Origin: Ciona intestinalis
Taxonomy: Eukaryota; Chordata; Ascidiacea; Phlebobranchia; Cionidae
Direction: 5' to 3'
Length of the DNA stretch: 64,000 bases
Assembly: GCF_000224145.3 (NCBI RefSeq)
Contig: NW_004190420.2
Coordinates: forward strand, 830,106-894,105
Both the position numbers and the translations under genes were made by a program. Below are positions 59,301 through 64,000 of this stretch, piece after piece (positions within the stretch are counted from its first letter, which is position 1; every line of letters starts with the position of its first letter). The notes beneath the pieces are model-generated. The model worked only from the letters and a program-made list of their open reading frames with translations, made no database searches and was not told the DNA's origin.

Positions 59301-62300
59301 GTTTAGTCATTGAGAACAAGCCATTGAGAAACACAACACCATTTAAATGAAACTATGACAGAATTAATCCACAACGGCCTATGCAATATTTTAAAATGAT
59401 TGACACATGTGCAACATAATATTAACAGTTTTAAACGCACATGTAGCTAAGCAGTTCTACACAAGTGAGAACAATATTAAAATTTCATAATAACTGATAC
59501 ACTAATGATAAAATTCTTTTTTTTAAAACGTTTTATAATACATGCTATGAAATGAGCCTTCAATAGTTTATAATTTTATGAACACTGGAACAGATAGTTT
59601 ATGACCTAATTTTACAGGTAATGTAATAAATATAGTAATAAATATAATAACAACTATCTTAGTAATCCCTTACCTGGGTTATAATATAGAATATTGCTTA
59701 AGAAATTTTCTTAGTCTTTCTTAGCATTCATACAAACTACTGGAGTGCTATTGCAGAGTATGCAGTAAAAAAAATTTAGTCGAAGCCAAAGCTAACGAAA
59801 AAAACTCCTGTCGCAATTCTTAAAGAAATTTAAATGCCAGCTCAATGCAATAGAACAATGTAAGCTGCGGTTTACTTGTTTCAATGTTTACTGATTTAGA
59901 TCTGTCATCACACTACATTCTTCTGTAAAACATACCTACTCCATAAATTTGAAAACGATTGACATAAATTAAATATGGTCGCCACAAGAATTTATAATTT
60001 ACTTGTATAGCACATGCATGAAATAAACACTCGTTGCTGCCAATATTACTTTGCCAACATGGAATGTTAAACATAACCAGTTTTCTTATTACTTTTAAAA
60101 TAAAAAATCTTAGAATGTGCTTTTATTGTTTCCATACAAATAATAAACTTGTGCGACAAGCTAAATAAGCCTTCCATTCATAACAAGCTATTTTGTTCAG
60201 AAAACTCTACAAGACTAGTCCAGACACGGTGCTATATACAGAATTACAAACCAAACTATAGGCCTATTTATTTATCGTAAATCAGTACCTGCGCTAAATT
60301 AAGTAAAACATACCAAATAATCCAATTCTTGTTTCAAAACGCTACATTTATTTGTATAATAATTCTATAAAAACTCTTCAGTTTAACTTTGATCATAGTT
60401 CACAACTTTCTGACTTTGCAGCAACCACAATAACTTGAAAGGTCCAATAAAACTTTAAATTTGTAACAATTTTACAGTTTAACTTCAACTACATTTACAC
60501 AACACTTATTTTGAACAGTGATGGTTAATGATACTGCATCACGTCAAATATATATTACATAACTTCGTAAACTAAAAAGAAACTGAAGGAAAATGCTGTA
60601 ATTGGTGTACAGATAGTCCTTACTGGGCTAAATCAACTAAATTTTTTTTTAGGGCACCTATTTCTTACAATAGGAAACAGTAATAATATTTTGGGTGGTA
60701 TCTTGATAGCGGCAATAGTTTTTAGTTAAATTTTCTTTACAAATGAAGTACTAACTTCATTCGTTCAACAGAATGTCAATGTGAAAAGCAACTACAAAAA
60801 TCAGATTTTTTTTCCTCAAGCCAACAAAGGTTGTCTGTAACCAAAAGTTGTGCTATAATTCAATAATGGTCTTATTTAGAATTACCGCCTGTCTGTATCT
60901 AAAAATAGCTGAAAAGCCATTATTGCAATCTAATGTAAAATTCTTGAATAAGCTATCTTATTGTGTAAAACGAACAATAACAGTCTACTACTACATAGAA
61001 AAAACAAATTTCATTAAAATTTTTGCTCTTTAAAAAATATAACCAAACATATTTATTACCTAGCTGTTTTCTATTGTAAGAGATAGGTCTGTGCTCAAAC
61101 AAGAACCTCTATAATGTCACCGGTGCAAATGTAAGTAACTTTACCATAAAAATGGTAGCGTTTTAACATAGCAGTTGGCATTGTGGATTTAATTTAGTTA
61201 GTATTATTTGTACAGTGTGTACACCAATTATAAAAGTAACTTTAGTTCCCCCTATGAAGCAACAGAACACCGCACAGGGACACCTGACCAGCATGCCACT
61301 CCATCATGTATAAAAACAGCATGTGAGCAATTAGGTATGCTTCCTAGTTATGTCATTAAAAAGGGAGTTTATGTAGATCATTTTCGGACACCTGCATCTG
61401 GCAACTACTAGCTGTATTAAAACACCACATTAGAATGAAAAGTAGAATTGCCTATTTTTATAACCAGGATATTATTTATGTCAGAATGGTACAGCATCAT
61501 AGGACTAAGTTATGTACAGCATGATAGTTTAACAGCATACAGACTTACTACATGGTGCGCATATACAATAGTTATAGGGGAGAATTCTTTAGTTAAGCTA
61601 AAATATTACAACCGATAAAATAAGGTTTGCATACATTGGTAGAATCTTTTCACATACTAAATAAAGCCGAAATATCGCTTCTTGTCAAACTAGCTACTCT
61701 GCATTACAACAGTGTAGTCATGCACAAACCTTTTTGATTAGTTCTCTTTTGTTGTCATCTTCAGGTCCTTGAAGTTCTCCGAAAACGCAACTGCGATAAA
61801 AAACATATAATTAAATATACAAACTTCACTCAAATGTAACATTTATCATTTAACTTCACAAGCATTGCAAGAATAAATTTAGATGGAAAAGTTAATGTAA
61901 TATAACTACATTTAGCATTTGAAAACAGGTTTTGGAGCCACATTGCAACCTGTTTATATTTTTAATTTAAAAATTGGTTATTTTAAGTTTTTGCTAAATT
62001 ATAAGCAACTTTGAAAGTAACGCTTCATACTTCCAAATATATCCTAACCTATACAGTAATCCTTACTCTGTCAGCACACTTACATTATTCCAATGCAAGA
62101 GAGTAACTTCTTGTTCATCTCATATTAAACCTATCCTATTACATACATCCACTAAACTTACAAATCACAATAATAAAATAAACTATCATTCTTCCCATAT
62201 TCCAAGAACTTTGTTTGTCTCACAAAGCTTCAGTCTATACCACCATGTGAACTGTCGAGCATATGGTAATGTCACATTACCCATTATAAGCATAAAACAA

Positions 62301-63113
62301 TAGTTTGAAATACTTTTCCTTGCTAGTTTAGCTGGTATAGTTTTGTAATGCTTCATCATCAGTTGAAAAACTTTCTTTACTCCAGAAATATCGCAAAAAT
62401 AAATTAAAAATGCTGACTGAGTCAAAATTGTTGAATAATATACGAAAAATAAACACAAATGAAAATAAAATTTCACTTGAATTCACATGTTTTCTTCTAT
62501 CTCTGTTGCCTAAGATTGTTTGGTCCCAAAATGACTGCAACATCTTACGATGGATACTAATTATAACATTAAGTCTGAAATCAGGATGGTCTTTCTTTTG
62601 AACTTTAAATCTTATTTTAACTCAACTCTAAAAAATGATGTAAAAATATATTTCATATTCGTTGAAGATTATTAAACTTGCTCTGTAATTATTTCAATTA
62701 ATAGTAAAAGGGAATGGTAAAGAAATGTAACTGTGACTGATGTCAGTTCACTTGGAACAGAATTGTTGAAAACAGTGCGAGTGTTCAGAATAAGAGTAGA
62801 AAGTTACGCAATTACTCGAAAACTTTTACGCACTACGTAAAAGCCCTTTGTTTGATAAAAATAAAACAAGCACATTCAAAATCAGTAAAATATGTGAGAA
62901 ACAAACATATTAAAACAACATGACAACAGGAACGGTATGGCAGAAAACATGCTGAAACAGGAAAAATGAGAAGTTTTATTATTGATTGCATTAGATTTTC
63001 TAGTTAAACATTTCATATATGTTTGTATGAATGTAAATATACCTGTCAAAAGTTTCTAAATCTGCTAAATCCACGTCTGAAAGCTTCACGTCGTCAGGAT
63101 CGTTGTACGACAT
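44358..63113 (-). CDS. KDM6: Lysine-specific demethylase 6 (UTX/KDM6), 24 coding exons
   Basis: Exons, 5' to 3': 63043-63113, 61730-61790, 57047-57152, 56668-56717, 56386-56444, 54431-54551, 54179-54233, 53936-54070, 53666-53792, 53461-53602, 52964-53107, 52457-52620, 52056-52290, 51631-51792, 50419-51401, 50176-50305, 49824-50000, 48946-49080, 48074-48280, 47352-47566, 46303-46447, 45746-45930, 45146-45272, 44358-44549; 4128 bases, 1375 codons plus stop, all phases matching. Residues about 60-360 are TPR repeats, then a low-complexity linker on the 983-base exon. The JmjC core includes [33 protein letters not shown] and [10 protein letters not shown]; iron ligands are His about 1123, Glu about 1125 and His about 1203. 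The C-terminal zinc domain has HYCETCE and HCLNCA. The enzyme removes methyl groups from H3K27me2/3 in the nucleus, in MLL3/4 complexes. Length is close to human UTX (about 1400). The catalytic residues look intact. Confidence 0.95.
54552..56385 (-). other. KDM6 intron with a CpG-rich patch (about 54880-56050)
   Basis: This intron lies between exons 56386-56444 and 54431-54551. Its middle has many CG dinucleotides (for example aaagcgcgcaacacgg), unlike the surrounding AT-rich, TG/CA-rich gene body. No exon, RNA gene or element is recognisable. It may be an unmethylated regulatory island or inserted DNA. Confidence 0.4.
57153..61729 (-). other. Large KDM6 intron (4.6 kb)
   Basis: No exon fits here: phase 0 at 61730 joins directly to phase 0 at 57152. 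A CpG-rich patch at about 57420-57830 includes a CA repeat (57598-57613), GCGCGC and CAGCTG motifs. The remainder is AT-rich with poly-A runs and no element copy that I recognise. Confidence 0.5.
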
Positions 63114-63830
63114 TGTCGTCAGTAAAATATCAACAGTTACTTGCTTTTATCCATTAAAGGCTGATCTACAAGATTCACATCTGCTCTAAGCATGTTTAGA
63201 ACCTGAAAAAAATTAATTAAACAGGTAAACAATAAATATTTTTGCTGTTTTCCCGCTTCGAATTTCCCTGTACCTGCGTAACCCACCATCATGCAAAGAT
63301 TTACTAGTTGTCACGTGACGAAAAGACGCTATTCTATTGGTGAATCAAATATTATAATTTGTTTTAGCTGTTCGCCCAATTTCAGAGATAAATATTCACA
63401 TTATACGAACTTAGTTAAATTTCACAAAGAAAAAAAACGTCTTGTGTGATTGTTTATCATTCTTTAATCTAATGCAACGTCACAAGTCAATGATACTAAA
63501 CATCATTAAAACCGCCAGGTGAAACTTTCATACTCACAACGCGCCTTTTCTTCGGGTCGTAAAACAGTTTGGACAAAAATGTCATGAAAATCAGAACGAT
63601 GCTCATTTTTTTGTTTTAAAGGTATTTAAAACGAATTAGTTTATTTCGCTTGGTGATATAAAACGTAAAAGATTTTTAAAAACGGGTACAACAAAAGGGA
63701 ACTTTTTACCGAAACGACCTGTTTATCTGCTTCACAAAATAGAATTTGGTTGGGCCCAAATGAGATATTTGAATCACTGAAGAATTGTTCAACGAAATCG
63801 TTTGTGTAAGATTTCATACAGAATTTAATC
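63114..63830. promoter_or_regulatory. Bidirectional promoter region between KDM6 and a divergent gene
   Basis: This is a 0.7 kb head-to-head interval. It contains tcacgtgacg (63311-63320) and attctattgg (63331-63340, an inverted CCAAT box). The 5' UTR of KDM6 probably starts within its left part. No TATA box is obvious for either gene, as expected for broadly expressed genes. Confidence 0.5.
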
Positions 63831-64000
63831 ATGGCAGAAGCAGAAAACAACATAGGTAAGAATTTTAATTTGGCCTTTCGTGCATACCTAAGGCCTCTTA
63901 CTTGTACTGTTGTACACTCACGACTCACTTATTTATACCCTTTCATTTAAATTTGTTTACCTCCTGTATCAGTTGAAGAAGATTCGTTTGAAGTATTAGA
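63831..64000 (+). CDS. 5' end of an unidentified gene, two exons, truncated by the window
   Basis: ATG at 63831 starts MAEAENNI and the exon ends at 63855 with donor ATAG/gtaag (phase 1). The next exon begins at 63973 after ctcctgtatcag and continues VEEDSFEVL in matching phase to the window edge. The short acidic N terminus is not enough to name a family. The gene is divergent from KDM6 and presumably shares its promoter. Confidence 0.6.

Noticed and set aside
1..64000. CRISPR arrays, bacterial operons, tRNA or rRNA genes
   Set aside because: No direct-repeat arrays, Shine-Dalgarno/operon layout or cloverleaf/rRNA motifs were recognised; the content is animal nuclear DNA. A tRNA scan would be needed to exclude weak candidates.

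Overview
This window looks like nuclear DNA of a tunicate, most likely Ciona (C. intestinalis type). It is AT-rich, with compact multi-exon genes, GT-AG introns, a KDM6/UTX histone demethylase with animal domain order, an adhesion GPCR, and about 19 copies of one short inverted-terminal-repeat element. Two 50-base N runs mark scaffold joins. The species is inferred, not proven. Exon models were built by hand from splice sites, reading phase and homology; every chain given as complete closes in frame.

Layout. (1) 135-8153, minus: 5' part of an adhesion GPCR: signal peptide, three EGF repeats, a mucin-like region in one 2.6 kb exon, then GAIN and GPS; the 7TM part lies beyond the left edge. (2) 11689-20340, minus: an 18-exon gene (741 codons) of repeated SAxSSG/LA helices that resemble A-kinase-anchor or fibrous-sheath proteins. 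(3) 20795-34643, minus: six intronless 7TM receptor genes of one family, one with a frameshift, plus two decayed relics. They carry WFRQ/WLRQ where DRY would be expected and end in NWRERLFPW-like motifs. (4) 35984-42397, minus: a gene whose N terminus resembles fibrous sheath-interacting protein 2 (FSIP2), interrupted by the two N gaps. Blocks 2 and 4 may be one gene with the receptors in its intron. (5) 40111-41153 is a gap-bounded contig that is a near-identical inverted copy of 42568-43644, probably a misplaced haplotype. (6) 44358-63113, minus: a complete KDM6 (UTX-like) gene, 24 coding exons, 1375 codons. (7) 63831-64000, plus: the first two exons of another gene, divergent from KDM6.

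The left 41 kb (receptors, flagellar-type proteins) is crowded with the short element; the KDM6 locus has no recognised copy and looks CpG-poor apart from two intronic patches. Together this suggests a widely expressed, possibly methylated gene beside a fast-evolving, lineage-specific region.
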